NCBI RefSeq assembly: GCF_001590965.1
Contig: NZ_BCTW01000001.1
Location: 186,001-250,000, forward strand
DNA: 64,000 nucleotides
DNA from: Novosphingobium lentum NBRC 107847
GTDB lineage: Bacteria; Pseudomonadota; Alphaproteobacteria; Sphingomonadales; Sphingomonadaceae
Direction: 5' to 3'
Position numbers and translations under genes: made by a program. The notes under the pieces are model-generated. The model saw only the letters and a list, made by a program, of their open reading frames with translations, did not search any database and was not told the DNA's origin. Below, piece by piece: positions 26,537 to 36,247 of this stretch. Numbering within the stretch: position 1 is the stretch's first letter; every line of letters starts with the position of its first letter.

Positions 26537-28134
26537 CGGCGGCAGGCCCGCACGGTGACGATCACTGGGAACGCCGGATCGGACTGGCCGAGCCAGTCGC
26601 GGTTAACTTCCTCGAGCGCGAGGCCCTGCAGGAAGCACGTTGCGGCATAGGCATTGCCGTGAACCTCGACCTCGACATTTTCCGCGCCGAACGCTTCGCC
26701 AAACAAGCGCCGCGCGGATTGCCCGGTGAGCGACCAATAGCAGCTTTCGCCCCAGATCCCGCGATCGATCGGGGTAATGCCGGGCACGGTGGCAAGCAGC
26801 ACCCCGCCCGGCCGCAGCGCCCGGTGTACCTCGGCCACCGCGCCGGCCATGTCGTAGATGAACTGCAAGGTTTGGGTCAGGACCATGCAGTCGAACGCAT
26901 CGGCCGGGAGCAGTCCCGGTTGCGACAGGTCGCCGACGATGGTCGCGTCAGGATTGTCCGCGGACACGTGCAGGATATCCTGCCGGGTGACCTCCGTCCC
27001 GAACCTGGTGCAGTAACTCGCGTCGCCGATCTCCAGCGCGCGGCCCCTGATGTCGCCAGCGTGCCGCACCAGGAACGCCTCTATATAACAGCGGTCGATC
27101 GGGGTGCCCCGGTCGAACCCGAAGCTGGCGCTGATCGGGTTGATCCGCGCCAGATCCCCCAGGTTCACCCGTCCCGGCGCGGGTGCATCGGTCAGCCCGG
27201 CGAGGCGACGCAGCCGGTGGACCGCGCCCGGCGGCAGCAGCTTTCGCAACGTGCGCCGCGCGATGGCTGCGGGAGTGGCACGGGGGGCAATGCGCAACGC
27301 CTTGATCCTTTGTTTCCACTTCTTCGCGCGCTGGCTGCGACTGCGCACCTGCCACGCGGCATTGGCATAAAAGCCGAGCCATCCGCGATGCCCTTGCTGC
27401 CAGGCGCGCATATCTTCGATGTCGGACGACGCCGGGCGATAGCGCGCGTGGACCTTGAGCGCCCACGCCAGCATATCGTCCGGATCGGCCGACATGTTGG
27501 CGTCATGCCAGCGATAGTCCGCCACCAGCCCGCCATGGCTCGCCACCGGAAACCGGCGCGCCATGCGCAAGTATGCGTCGTAGTCCTCGCACCGTTTCAG
27601 GCCCGGATCGAACCCGCCGCACAACGCCAGCTTCGCCCGATCATACAGCACGGTGGCGTGCATCCCCACCGGATTGCCGCGCAGGAAATCGCGATAGGTG
27701 TCCGGCGATGCGGCGTTGAGATGCGGTCCGCTGGTGGGCACCAGCCGGGCATCGACGCGGCGATGCGCGCCATAGACAAAGCCCGCGCCGGGATGTGCCG
27801 CCATGCAGCGCAGGCTGGCCTCGATCGCGGCGGGCGCCAGCACATCGTCGGCATCGAGGAACAGCGCGTAACCGGCGCTGGCCAGGTTCATCCCGACATT
27901 GCGCGCGGCGCCCAGCCCGCTGTTGTCGATCCGGACCAGCCGGACGCCCGGAAAACCGGCGACGACCGCGCCGGGATCATCGTGCGAACCATCGTCCACC
28001 ACGATCACTTCGTCGGCGGGTCGCGTCTGCGCCGCCACGCTGGCCAGCGCATCGCCCAGGAACCGGGCGTGGTCGTACGTGGGGATGATGATCGCAACGC
28101 GGATCGCCTGTTCTGAACCCTGCGTATCGATCAC
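26533..28134 (-). CDS. Fused GT2 glycosyltransferase and methyltransferase
   Basis: A 533-residue two-domain protein from GTG 28134. Residues about 10-240 are a GT2 domain: VAIIIPTYDHARF, VVDDGSHDD, LFLDADDV (metal-binding DxD) and KRCEDYDAYLRM (base). A basic linker of about 100 residues follows. Residues about 350-530 form a class I methyltransferase-like domain with GRALEIGDASYC in place of the usual glycine-rich motif I and HRALRPGGVLLATVPG as the post-motif strand, ending in a VIVTVRACRR strand. The altered motif I raises doubt about SAM binding. It probably transfers a sugar and modifies the growing glycan. Confidence 0.82.
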   Translation of the reverse strand: MIDTQGSEQAIRVAIIIPTYDHARFLGDALASVAAQTRPADEVIVVDDGSHDDPGAVVAGFPGVRLVRIDNSGLGAARNVGMNLASAGYALFLDADDVLAPAAIEASLRCMAAHPGAGFVYGAHRRVDARLVPTSGPHLNAASPDTYRDFLRGNPVGMHATVLYDRAKLALCGGFDPGLKRCEDYDAYLRMARRFPVASHGGLVADYRWHDANMSADPDDMLAWALKVHARYRPASSDIEDMRAWQQGHRGWLGFYANAAWQVRSRSQRAKKWKQRIKALRIAPRATPAAIARRTLRKLLPPGAVHRLRRLAGLTDAPAPGRVNLGDLARINPISASFGFDRGTPIDRCYIEAFLVRHAGDIRGRALEIGDASYCTRFGTEVTRQDILHVSADNPDATIVGDLSQPGLLPADAFDCMVLTQTLQFIYDMAGAVAEVHRALRPGGVLLATVPGITPIDRGIWGESCYWSLTGQSARRLFGEAFGAENVEVEVHGNAYAATCFLQGLALEEVNRDWLGQSDPAFPVIVTVRACRR

Positions 28135-28175
28135 CGCGCCCCGCTTCCTGCATTTACTGAAACCCGAATTATCGT

Positions 28176-30083
28176 ATGCAGGCGCGGGCAGCAATCGCCT
28201 GCCCGAACAGCAGACACCGAACAGGAGACACCGCAATCCGCGTCAACAAGCTTGCCGGCTGGCTTCTGCCCTTGGGCACGCAAGGCACACGCGGCCCACT
28301 GGCGCGGATCGCGCGGCCTTATGCCTGGTCCGGCCCGGCGGTGGCCGTGCTGGGCGTGCTGACCAGCCTGCTCGAAGGCGCCAGCGTCGGCATCCTGATC
28401 CCGCTGCTGGCGCTGCTGATGTCGGACTCGGTCCCGGCGGGCGTCCCCGGACCGATCCGCGCCATCGCGCAAGTGACCGCATCCTACGATGTCGAGACGC
28501 GCATCCTTGCGATCGGCGCCGGCATCCTGGCGCTGATCGTGCTGAAGGGCATGATCCAGGCCGCCAGCGCTGCTCTCGCCACGCATGTCGAAGGCCGCGT
28601 CGGCGACGATATTCGCAAATCGCTGGCGGACCGCGTGCTGGCGATGAGCTACCGGACCTATCTCGAACACGACAGCGTGCGCTTCCTCCAGATCGTATCG
28701 AGCGACAGCTGGCACACCACCAAGGTGGTCGGTTGGGTGCTTTCGATGGTGACCGGGATCGTTTCGCTGACGGTCATGGGCGCGCTGCTGGTGTGGCTGG
28801 AATGGCGGCTGTTCGCGATCGTGGCCGCGGGCGGCATCGCGATCGGCGGCGTGCTGTTTGTGCTCGAACGCCGACTGGGCCATCTCGGGATCGCGGTGAC
28901 GCAGACCAACCGCCTGCTGGCCGAACGCATGATCACCGTGGTCAACGCGTTCCGACCGATTCGCATCTTCGGACAGCGGGACCGCGAACAGGCGCGCTTT
29001 GGCGATGCATCGGACTGCGTGCGGCACGCGATGGAGGCTGTGGCACGTTCGACCGCGCTGATCATCCCGAGCGTGGAGCTGATGGTATCGGCGATGTTCG
29101 TCGTGGTGCTGCTGGCCGCGCACCGGCTGGGGATCTCGTTGCCGGTGCTGACCGCGTTTCTGGTGTTGCTTACCCGGGCGCAGCCGCATGCCCGCGAACT
29201 GAGCACGGCGCGACTTGGCATCGCCTCGATGCGCAGCGCGGTGCGCGAAGTGGAATGGATGCTGGGGATCGCCGACGATAGCCTTGGCAGCGCCGGGGCC
29301 GGCACGGGGCGCGCCGCGGACGCTGCCAACCTGCCGCCGGAAGGTGCGCCGATCCGCTTTGACGACGTGACATACGCCTATCCCAACGGCAGTGCCGGGG
29401 TCGGCGGCGTCAGCTTTACGCTTCAGCCCGGCGTGGCGACGGCGCTGATCGGGCGGTCGGGCGCGGGCAAGTCCACTTTGGTCAACCTGCTGTGCCGCCT
29501 GATCGATCCGCAGCAGGGCGCGATCCTGGTCGGCGAGCGGCGGCTCGATACGATTTCCCCGGCGCAATGGCACACGCGCATCGCGCTGGCCGGGCAGGAC
29601 ATCGAACTGGTCGATGGCACCGTGGCCGAGAACATCGCCTATGCCCGCGCCAGCGCCTCGCAGGAGGAGATCGAGGGCGTGGCCCGCGCGGCAGGCGCGG
29701 ACGCGTTCATCCGCCAGCTGCCGCAGGGCTATGCCACGCCGCTGAGCCTGGAGGCGCTGAGCCTGTCGGGCGGCCAGCGCCAGCGGATCGGGCTGGCGCG
29801 CGCGCTGCTCAAGAATGCCGACCTGCTGATCCTCGACGAGGCGACGAGCGCGGTCGATGGCCTGTCCGAACAGGAGATCATGCGCCTCCTGGCCGAACAT
29901 CGCCATTTCCGCACCGTGCTGGTCATCAGCCACCGGCGCAGCACGCTCGCCGCCTGCCAGAACGGGATCGTGATCGAGGACGGCCGGATCGTGGAGGCGG
30001 GGCCGCTGGCCGGGCTGGATTATTACCGCACGATGGCCGGCGACACCCACCGCACCGGCGAACCGGTCAAGCCCGGGAAATAA
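28176..30083 (+). CDS. ABC exporter, fused permease and ATPase
   Basis: A 635-residue half-transporter. Residues about 45-355 hold six transmembrane helices. The ATPase domain has Walker A GRSGAGKST (about 427-435), the signature LSGGQRQR, Walker B LLILDEAT and the switch histidine in LVISHR. This MsbA-like layout exports lipids, lipid-linked sugars or drugs; it needs to dimerise. The location among glycosyltransferases and inositol-lipid genes suggests a glycolipid cargo. ATG 28176 lies 41 bases from the divergent GTG 28134. Its 3' end overlaps the convergent GT2 gene by 17 bases. Confidence 0.9.
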   Translation: MQARAAIACPNSRHRTGDTAIRVNKLAGWLLPLGTQGTRGPLARIARPYAWSGPAVAVLGVLTSLLEGASVGILIPLLALLMSDSVPAGVPGPIRAIAQVTASYDVETRILAIGAGILALIVLKGMIQAASAALATHVEGRVGDDIRKSLADRVLAMSYRTYLEHDSVRFLQIVSSDSWHTTKVVGWVLSMVTGIVSLTVMGALLVWLEWRLFAIVAAGGIAIGGVLFVLERRLGHLGIAVTQTNRLLAERMITVVNAFRPIRIFGQRDREQARFGDASDCVRHAMEAVARSTALIIPSVELMVSAMFVVVLLAAHRLGISLPVLTAFLVLLTRAQPHARELSTARLGIASMRSAVREVEWMLGIADDSLGSAGAGTGRAADAANLPPEGAPIRFDDVTYAYPNGSAGVGGVSFTLQPGVATALIGRSGAGKSTLVNLLCRLIDPQQGAILVGERRLDTISPAQWHTRIALAGQDIELVDGTVAENIAYARASASQEEIEGVARAAGADAFIRQLPQGYATPLSLEALSLSGGQRQRIGLARALLKNADLLILDEATSAVDGLSEQEIMRLLAEHRHFRTVLVISHRRSTLAACQNGIVIEDGRIVEAGPLAGLDYYRTMAGDTHRTGEPVKPGK

Positions 30084-30951
30084 TCGACCCCAGCTTGCGC
30101 GCGATCCGCGCGACCAACGGATGATCGAGCTTCCATTGCGCCCGGCGGATCGCCCGCTCGACCACCGCCTTGTCGGCGATGTCGTGCGACGCGAGATAGG
30201 CGGCAAACCAGTCGAGAAAAAAGCGCCGCACTTCGCCATACCGCCCGTCGCGGCGAACGCTGGCGACGCAACTTTCGTCATGGATGCGGTAATCGAGCCA
30301 GACCTGCGACGAGAAATAGACACCGGTGGCAAGGTACACTTTCCCGAAGAACGGCTGATCCTCGTACATGTGGCGCGCACCGGTGTACTGTTCCTCGAAC
30401 CCGCCTACCGCCCCGATCACCGACTTGCGCACGAGCACATCGGAAGGGCACGGCGCGCTGGCGGTGCCCAGCGGATAGAGCGCCAGCGACGTTGCCGGCG
30501 GTGGCGAAACCGCGTCCAGCACAGGTCCGGTGGGGATCAGCCGGTCCGATCCGCCTTCCCAGCTGCTCCAGTAGTTCACCGTGCCGCAGACCATGCCGAC
30601 GGCGGGGTACTGCGTCAGGATGGCCTGCTGTTCGGCCAGCTTGCGCGGGCGCCAGACATCATCGCAGTCGATGAACGCGATCGCATCGGCTTGCGCCGCG
30701 CGGATGCCCAGGTTCCGTGTCGCGCTCATCCCCCGGTTCACATGCCCCGGATGCTCCAGATAGCGCACCTTGTCCGGAAAGCGTTCCGCATATCCTTGCG
30801 CGATCGCAGTGCTGCCATCGGTCGATCCATCGTCCACCAGCAGCAGTTCGAACGCGACATCTTGCTGCCGCAACACACTGTCGATCGCTTCTGCAATGAA
30901 TCGCTCGCCATCGAGGAATATACAGATCACGGAAACTTCGGGCAGCGGCAT
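30067..30951 (-). CDS. GT2 glycosyltransferase
   Basis: A 294-residue GT2 enzyme with the full N-terminal pattern: VSVICIFLDGERFI, LLVDDGSTDGS at about 37-47, the MSATRNLGI helix and the metal site AFIDCDDVW near 93-101. The later MYEDQPFFGKVYLA carries the ED base motif. There is no membrane segment. A cysteine replaces the usual alanine inside the DxD region, which is tolerated in the family. Divergent from the GT2-deacetylase fusion at 31048. Confidence 0.88.
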   Translation of the reverse strand: MPLPEVSVICIFLDGERFIAEAIDSVLRQQDVAFELLLVDDGSTDGSTAIAQGYAERFPDKVRYLEHPGHVNRGMSATRNLGIRAAQADAIAFIDCDDVWRPRKLAEQQAILTQYPAVGMVCGTVNYWSSWEGGSDRLIPTGPVLDAVSPPPATSLALYPLGTASAPCPSDVLVRKSVIGAVGGFEEQYTGARHMYEDQPFFGKVYLATGVYFSSQVWLDYRIHDESCVASVRRDGRYGEVRRFFLDWFAAYLASHDIADKAVVERAIRRAQWKLDHPLVARIARKLGSIISRA

Positions 30952-31047
30952 GGCGATCGAACAGGCTCCGTGATGCAGGTCCCGCCGGTGGGGCGGGTTT
31001 GCCCGAGGATAGACAACCCGGGCGATATGTGTATCCGAATCTGATCG

Positions 31048-32724
31048 ATGGATTGTCCTGCCTTTTCGATCATCGTTCCCACGTACCAGCGCCGCGACGT
31101 GGTGTGCGACGCCGTCCGCGCCATCGCGCGGATCGCGTATGACGGGGCGATCGAACTGATCGTGGTCATCGACGGATCGAGCGACGGCACCGCGCAGGCG
31201 CTGGCCGAACTGACCTGCCCGTTTTCATTCCGCGTGATCGAACAGGCCAACACCGGCGCGGCCGGCGCGCGCAACCGTGGCGCGGCGGCGGCGCAAGGCG
31301 ACATCCTGCTGTTCCTCGACGACGACATGATCTGCGCGCCCGACATCGTGGCGCAGCACGCGCGCAGCATGGGCGAAGGCGCCGACGCGGTGCTGGGCGA
31401 CCTGCCGCTCGATCCCGCCTCTCCTTCGGGATTCCTGGCGCAAGCGGTGGGCAGGTGGGCGGCCGCGCGATCGCGCGCGCTGGCCGCTGGCGCGCCGCTG
31501 ACGGTGTTCGACCTGCTCACCGGCCAGATTTCGATCCGCCGCACGGTGTTCGAGGCAATCGGCGGGTTCGACGGGCGGTTCACCCACGGCGGATCGTTCG
31601 GCAACGAGGATCTCGACATGGGCGTGCGGCTGCTCGAAGCCCACGACGTGCGCTTCAACCCGCTGGCGATCAGCCACCAGCGCTATGTCGTCACCCCGCG
31701 CCAGCACCTGGCGCAATGGCGGCAGGCGGGCGAAGCCGACGTCCTGTTCGCGCGCAAGCACCCCACGCGCGCCGCCGAACTGTTCGACCTGCACGGCGCA
31801 TCGCGCATCGTCACGCGGTGGATCATGGCCCCGCTGGCGCGCATTGCCGGGCTTTCGCGAGGGATCTCGGCGCTGGCGGTGTGGCTGGTGGACCAGCGCG
31901 ACGGCACGGCGATGCCCGACCAGCTGGCGTTCCGCTTCTTCCTGATGGCACGCGATCTCGCTTATTGGTCCGGTGTGGCCGCGCGCGGCGGAATACCGGG
32001 CAAGCGCACCGCCCTCGTGCTGTGCTACCATGCAATCGCGGACCTTTCGGACGATCCGGTGCTGGCGCAGTACGGCATCGCCCCTGCTGCCTTTGCCGCG
32101 CAAATCGACGACCTTGTCCGGCGCGGCTACAGCTTTATCGCGCCCGGCGAATGGTCCGCCGCCCTGGCGGGCGAAGCCGGGCTGCCGCGCCGCGCGGTGT
32201 TGCTGACATTCGACGATTGCTATGCCGAGTTGCCCGAGATTGCGCGCACCGTGCTGGCGCCGCGCGGCATTCAGGCACTCGCTTTCGCGGTCAGCGGGTT
32301 GTGCAGCAACACCTGGGACCAGCCGCTCGGCGCGCGCGCACTGGCGTTGCTGGAGAGGGCGGGGCTTGCTGCATTGACCGCCAGCGGGATCGAGATCGGC
32401 TGCCATTCGCGCAGCCATCGCGAACTGCCGCGCCTGTCCGACGCCGAACTCGACACCGAAACCCACGGCGCAGCCGGCGACCTTGCCGCCACCGGCCTGC
32501 CGCGCCCGCGCTTCTACGCCTATCCTTATGGCGAAAGCGACGCGCGCAGCCGCGCGGCGGTGCGCAAGGCCGGCTTCAGCGCCGCGTTCGGCCTGCGCCG
32601 CGCCCGCGCGACGGGTGCGAGCGACCGTTTCGACCTGCCGCGCGTGGAAATTCTGGCGCGCGACAGCGGGTGGCGGTTCCGTCTCAAGACCGGCTGGCCG
32701 CGCCTTGCCGCCGTGCTGCGCTGA
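31048..32724 (+). CDS. Fused GT2 glycosyltransferase and NodB deacetylase
   Basis: A 558-residue fusion. Residues 1-300 are GT2: FSIIVPTYQRRDVV, LIVVIDGSSDGT, AGARNRGAAAA, the metal site LFLDDDM and FGNEDLDMGVRL. Residues about 330-545 are a NodB deacetylase: ALVLCYHAI, TFDDCY (387-392) with catalytic and metal aspartates, HSRSH (453-457) as metal site, and FYAYPYGE. An N-acetylhexosamine could be added and then deacetylated by one polypeptide; that order is inferred. No signal peptide or transmembrane segment is evident, so action in the cytoplasm is implied, unlike secreted NodB-like enzymes. Confidence 0.87.
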   Translation: MDCPAFSIIVPTYQRRDVVCDAVRAIARIAYDGAIELIVVIDGSSDGTAQALAELTCPFSFRVIEQANTGAAGARNRGAAAAQGDILLFLDDDMICAPDIVAQHARSMGEGADAVLGDLPLDPASPSGFLAQAVGRWAAARSRALAAGAPLTVFDLLTGQISIRRTVFEAIGGFDGRFTHGGSFGNEDLDMGVRLLEAHDVRFNPLAISHQRYVVTPRQHLAQWRQAGEADVLFARKHPTRAAELFDLHGASRIVTRWIMAPLARIAGLSRGISALAVWLVDQRDGTAMPDQLAFRFFLMARDLAYWSGVAARGGIPGKRTALVLCYHAIADLSDDPVLAQYGIAPAAFAAQIDDLVRRGYSFIAPGEWSAALAGEAGLPRRAVLLTFDDCYAELPEIARTVLAPRGIQALAFAVSGLCSNTWDQPLGARALALLERAGLAALTASGIEIGCHSRSHRELPRLSDAELDTETHGAAGDLAATGLPRPRFYAYPYGESDARSRAAVRKAGFSAAFGLRRARATGASDRFDLPRVEILARDSGWRFRLKTGWPRLAAVLR

Positions 32725-32741
32725 TCGCAAGGATGCGCTCC

Positions 32742-33497
32742 ATGGACCACGAAGCCCTTGAACTGCTGCACCGGGCGCGGTTTGCCGAACTGCCTGCGGA
32801 CTGCGGCGTGACGGTCGATCCCGGGGTGATCGAGATCGAGCAATGGCACGACTGGTCGACGCACCGCACCACCACCGACCAGCTGCGGATCGAGGCCTGG
32901 CTCGACACGCCCGCGCTGCGCGGATCGCGCATCCTGCACGTGGGCGTGGGCAATTCCGGGCTGGCCGAGCGGTTTTCCCCGTATGCCGCCACGATCGTGG
33001 GCCACACCATCTCGCAGCTGGAGGTCGATCGCGGTCGGTCGCTGGGCCTGCCCAATTACGACGTCCACCTCCGCAACAAGTTCATCCGCAGCGGCGATGG
33101 CGTATCCGCCGATGCACCCGGACCGGGAGGTTTCGACTACATCGTCGACAACAACCCGACCACGTTCTGCTGCTGCATGAAGCACCTGGCTGCGATGATG
33201 GAGGACTATGCCGCGAACCTGGCACCGCGCGGTCAGATCGTGACCGACCGTGTCGGGCTGGGCTGGAGCCTGGATCACCTCGGCAGCAGCCCGCGCTGGG
33301 GCTTCAGTTTCGAGGATTTCGCGGCGGTGGGCGCGCTGGTCGGGCTGGGAGCGTGGCAAATCGACGATACGATCATCGTGCTGTCGCGCGTCGCCCCGCC
33401 GCCCGCCACCCTGCTGGCACGGTTGCGCAACAAGGCATGGCGGATCCGCGGCAGGCTGGTGCGCAAGCTGCGCCGCCGCACCGCAGCGCTGGGGTGA
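32742..33497 (+). CDS. Methyltransferase-like glycan-locus protein
   Basis: A 251-residue protein. ILHVGVGNSGLAERF at about residues 64-78 looks like a Rossmann motif I, followed by IVGHTISQLE and a YIVDNNPTTFCCCMKHL segment in the position of the catalytic loop. The C-terminal 35 residues are strongly basic. A SAM-dependent methyltransferase fold is plausible, but the acidic residue after motif I is not convincing. ATG 32742 is preferred because AAGGA lies eight bases upstream; ATG 32733 is in frame. It follows the GT2-deacetylase gene closely, so an operon is likely. Confidence 0.6.
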   Translation: MDHEALELLHRARFAELPADCGVTVDPGVIEIEQWHDWSTHRTTTDQLRIEAWLDTPALRGSRILHVGVGNSGLAERFSPYAATIVGHTISQLEVDRGRSLGLPNYDVHLRNKFIRSGDGVSADAPGPGGFDYIVDNNPTTFCCCMKHLAAMMEDYAANLAPRGQIVTDRVGLGWSLDHLGSSPRWGFSFEDFAAVGALVGLGAWQIDDTIIVLSRVAPPPATLLARLRNKAWRIRGRLVRKLRRRTAALG

Positions 33498-33687
33498 ATG
33501 TCCAGCGGTTTCGGCGCCAACCGGTGCTCATGGCGCGCCAATCGGCCCCAGACCGTCGATGCACTTGTCCATTTCGGGACATCTGTGTGGAAAACGGATG
33601 ACACGGCGCTTGTTCGCGCGATTCGCGGGGGTTAAGCGCCATGTCTGGCCCGCGCGCGGGCGAACCACCATCGGATAGCCCACCAGC

Positions 33688-34350
33688 ATGGTCGTGCCGC
33701 TGATTTCTCCGTCGATTCTGTCCGCCGATTTCGCGCGGCTGGGCGAGGAAGTGCGCGCGATCGACGTTGCCGGCGCCGACTGGATCCATGTCGACGTGAT
33801 GGACGGCCATTTCGTGCCCAACATCACCATCGGCCCCGGCGTGGTCAAGGCGCTGCGCCCGCACACCGCCAAGCCGCTCGACGTGCACCTGATGATCAGC
33901 CCGGTCGATGCGTTCCTCGAGGCGTTTGCCCAAGCCGGCGCCGACATCATCACCATCCACCCCGAAGCCGGGCCGCACGCGCACCGCACGGTGCAGGCGA
34001 TCAAGGCACTGGGCAAGCAGGCGGGCATTTCGCTCAACCCGGCGACGCCGGCCAAGATGCTCGATTACCTGATCGACGACATCGACTTGGTGCTGGTGAT
34101 GAGCGTGAATCCCGGGTTCGGCGGGCAAAGCTTCATCACCAGCCAGCTGCGCAAGATCGAGGCGATCCGCAAGATGATCGACAAGACCGGGCGGCCGATC
34201 CATCTCGAGGTCGATGGCGGGGTCGATGTGGACACCGCGCGCCGCTGCGTCGATGCCGGCGCCGACGTGCTGGTGGCGGGCACCGCGACGTTCCGCGGTG
34301 GTCCCGATCATTATGCGGCGAACATCGCCGCGCTGAAAGGTACGGTCTGA
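33688..34350 (+). CDS. rpe: Ribulose-phosphate 3-epimerase
   Basis: A 220-residue TIM-barrel epimerase of full length, interconverting ribulose-5-phosphate and xylulose-5-phosphate in the pentose phosphate pathway. Motifs: [14 protein letters not shown] at the start, [17 protein letters not shown] with the catalytic aspartate and metal-binding histidine, [17 protein letters not shown] binding phosphate, and HLEVDGGVD with the second catalytic aspartate. It starts a three-gene run with the heparinase-like gene four bases later and purH. Confidence 0.97.
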   Translation: MVVPLISPSILSADFARLGEEVRAIDVAGADWIHVDVMDGHFVPNITIGPGVVKALRPHTAKPLDVHLMISPVDAFLEAFAQAGADIITIHPEAGPHAHRTVQAIKALGKQAGISLNPATPAKMLDYLIDDIDLVLVMSVNPGFGGQSFITSQLRKIEAIRKMIDKTGRPIHLEVDGGVDVDTARRCVDAGADVLVAGTATFRGGPDHYAANIAALKGTV

Positions 34351-34353
34351 AGC

Positions 34354-36237
34354 GTGGAAGAAGGCAGCACCACCGTCGCCCGGGATGATGCGTCGGCAGG
34401 CGCCGCTGCTGCAGGTGATCGCCCCGCGATCCCGCTCGGTCCGGGGGAGGAGACGCTGCTCGACGCCACCGCCGCGCAACCGCACGACGCCGAACTGGTC
34501 GAGCCCGAACTGATCGAACCGGGCCGCGCGCTCGCGCTGGCCGATTTCAGCCCGCCCGCGCTCAGCGCCGGTGAGCGGCTGATCCGGTTCGCCTATGCCG
34601 CCGGGCTGCCCGCCTCGGCGCTCCGCCCGTTCCGCAAAAGCGCCAAGCCACGGCTGACCGCGACCGTCACCAATCCGCTGCGGGGCAATCCGGCGGCCGG
34701 CACCGCGCTGCGCGCCGGGCACTTCCTGCTGCATGGCGTCAAGACCGCGATCGCCGATACCGAATTCACCGGTCCGCGCCTGTCCCCGCCGTTCGAGCGG
34801 CTGGTCCACGGTTTCGGCTGGCTGCCCGACCTGGAGGCCTGCGCGCCGCGCGTGCAGTGCACCGCCGTGGCCGAACGCGTGCTGTCGGCCTGGCTCGCCG
34901 CCAATCCCAAGCCCAACGCCAGCCCGGCGTGGGATGTGGGCAACACCGGGCACCGCATGCTCGCCTGGCTGATCCACGCGCCGCTGCTGATGTCCAACCC
35001 CGACAAGCATGCGCGTGCGCGGGTGCTCGCGGCGATGGCCTTCAACGCCCGCTGGCTCGATCGCCACGTCGGCAAGGCGGCTGACCGGCTGGGCGAAGTC
35101 GCGGGCTGGTGCGGCATCACCGCCGCCGGATTGCTGCTGGCCGATGGCCATGCCCGCCGGCTGTATGGCGAAGCCGGGCTGATCCGCGCGCTGGGCGAAC
35201 TGGTGGGCGACGATGGCGGCGTGCTGTCGCGCAGTCCGCTGGGCCAGATCGAGGCGATCGAACTGCTGGTGCGGTTGCGCGCCTGCTATGCCGCAGTGCG
35301 CAGCGAGCCGCCCGCGGCGCTCGACACGATCATGGCGCTGCTGGTGCCGCCGCTGCTCGCGCTGCTCCATGGCGATGGCGGGCTGGGCAGCTGGCAGGGC
35401 GCGGCCGCGCTGTCGGCCGAACGGATCGAGACGCTGGTCGCCGCCACCGGCGTGCGCACCCGGCCGCTGCGCGATGCGCGGCAGTGGGGGTACCAGCGGG
35501 TAACCGCGCAGCGCACGGTGATGCTGGTCGATGCCGCGCCGCCGCCGCTCGCCCGCCACGCGCGCGACGGCTGCGCCTCAACGCTCGCGTTCGAACTGTC
35601 GCACGGGAAACACCGGCTGGTGGTCAACTGCGGCGGCGCGGCGTTTGCCGGCGGCCAGATCCCGCTGCGCCTGGCGCAAGGCCTGCGCGCCACTGCCGCA
35701 CACTCGACGCTGGCGATCGACGATTTCAACTCCACCGCCGTGCTGATCAACGGCAAGCTCGGTTCGGGCGTGTCCGAGGTCGAGGTTGACCGGCGCACCA
35801 TCGCCAATGACGGCAGCACCGGCAAGGCGGCGGGCGGCACGCGCATCGAATCGAGCCACAACGGCTACGTCTCGCGCTATGGCCTGGTTCACCGCCGCAT
35901 CCTGCTGCTGCGCGACGACGGCAGCGAACTGCGCGGCGAGGACCTGCTCGTGCCGCAGGGCAAGCGCGGCAAGCGCGGCACCATCGCGGTCGCGCTGCGC
36001 TTTCACCTGGGCCCCGACGTCGAGCTGGCCGAGGGCGAGGACGGGCAGGGCGTGAGCCTGTCGCTGCCCGACGGCAGCCTGTGGCAGTTCCGTTCGGGCC
36101 GCGAGCCGGTGCGGATCGAGGACAGCCTGTGGGCCGATGCGCAAGGCCGCCCGGTCGGCACGCGCCAGCTGGTGGTGCAGGCCAAGATTCCCCGCAGCGG
36201 AGAGACGTTCTCCTGGCTGCTCAAGAAGATGAGATAG
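34354..36237 (+). CDS. Heparinase II/III-like protein
   Basis: A 627-residue protein from GTG 34354. The N-terminal half (about 60-370) is helical and should form the alpha/alpha toroid, with [14 protein letters not shown]. The C-terminal half (about 400-620) is the heparinase II/III beta-sandwich with [28 protein letters not shown] and [14 protein letters not shown], the last containing histidine and tyrosine typical of this lyase fold. No clear signal peptide is present, unusual for a polysaccharide lyase. A cell-wall or surface-glycan role is possible given the nearby glycan locus. Confidence 0.85.
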   Translation: MEEGSTTVARDDASAGAAAAGDRPAIPLGPGEETLLDATAAQPHDAELVEPELIEPGRALALADFSPPALSAGERLIRFAYAAGLPASALRPFRKSAKPRLTATVTNPLRGNPAAGTALRAGHFLLHGVKTAIADTEFTGPRLSPPFERLVHGFGWLPDLEACAPRVQCTAVAERVLSAWLAANPKPNASPAWDVGNTGHRMLAWLIHAPLLMSNPDKHARARVLAAMAFNARWLDRHVGKAADRLGEVAGWCGITAAGLLLADGHARRLYGEAGLIRALGELVGDDGGVLSRSPLGQIEAIELLVRLRACYAAVRSEPPAALDTIMALLVPPLLALLHGDGGLGSWQGAAALSAERIETLVAATGVRTRPLRDARQWGYQRVTAQRTVMLVDAAPPPLARHARDGCASTLAFELSHGKHRLVVNCGGAAFAGGQIPLRLAQGLRATAAHSTLAIDDFNSTAVLINGKLGSGVSEVEVDRRTIANDGSTGKAAGGTRIESSHNGYVSRYGLVHRRILLLRDDGSELRGEDLLVPQGKRGKRGTIAVALRFHLGPDVELAEGEDGQGVSLSLPDGSLWQFRSGREPVRIEDSLWADAQGRPVGTRQLVVQAKIPRSGETFSWLLKKMR

Positions 36238-36247
36238 GACCAACATC

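Noticed and set aside
28131..30380. A 749-codon minus-strand open frame opposite the ABC transporter
   Set aside because: It runs through the ABC exporter and GT2 genes, is rich in Arg, Gln, His and Ala as expected from the antisense of GC-rich codons, and shows no domain.
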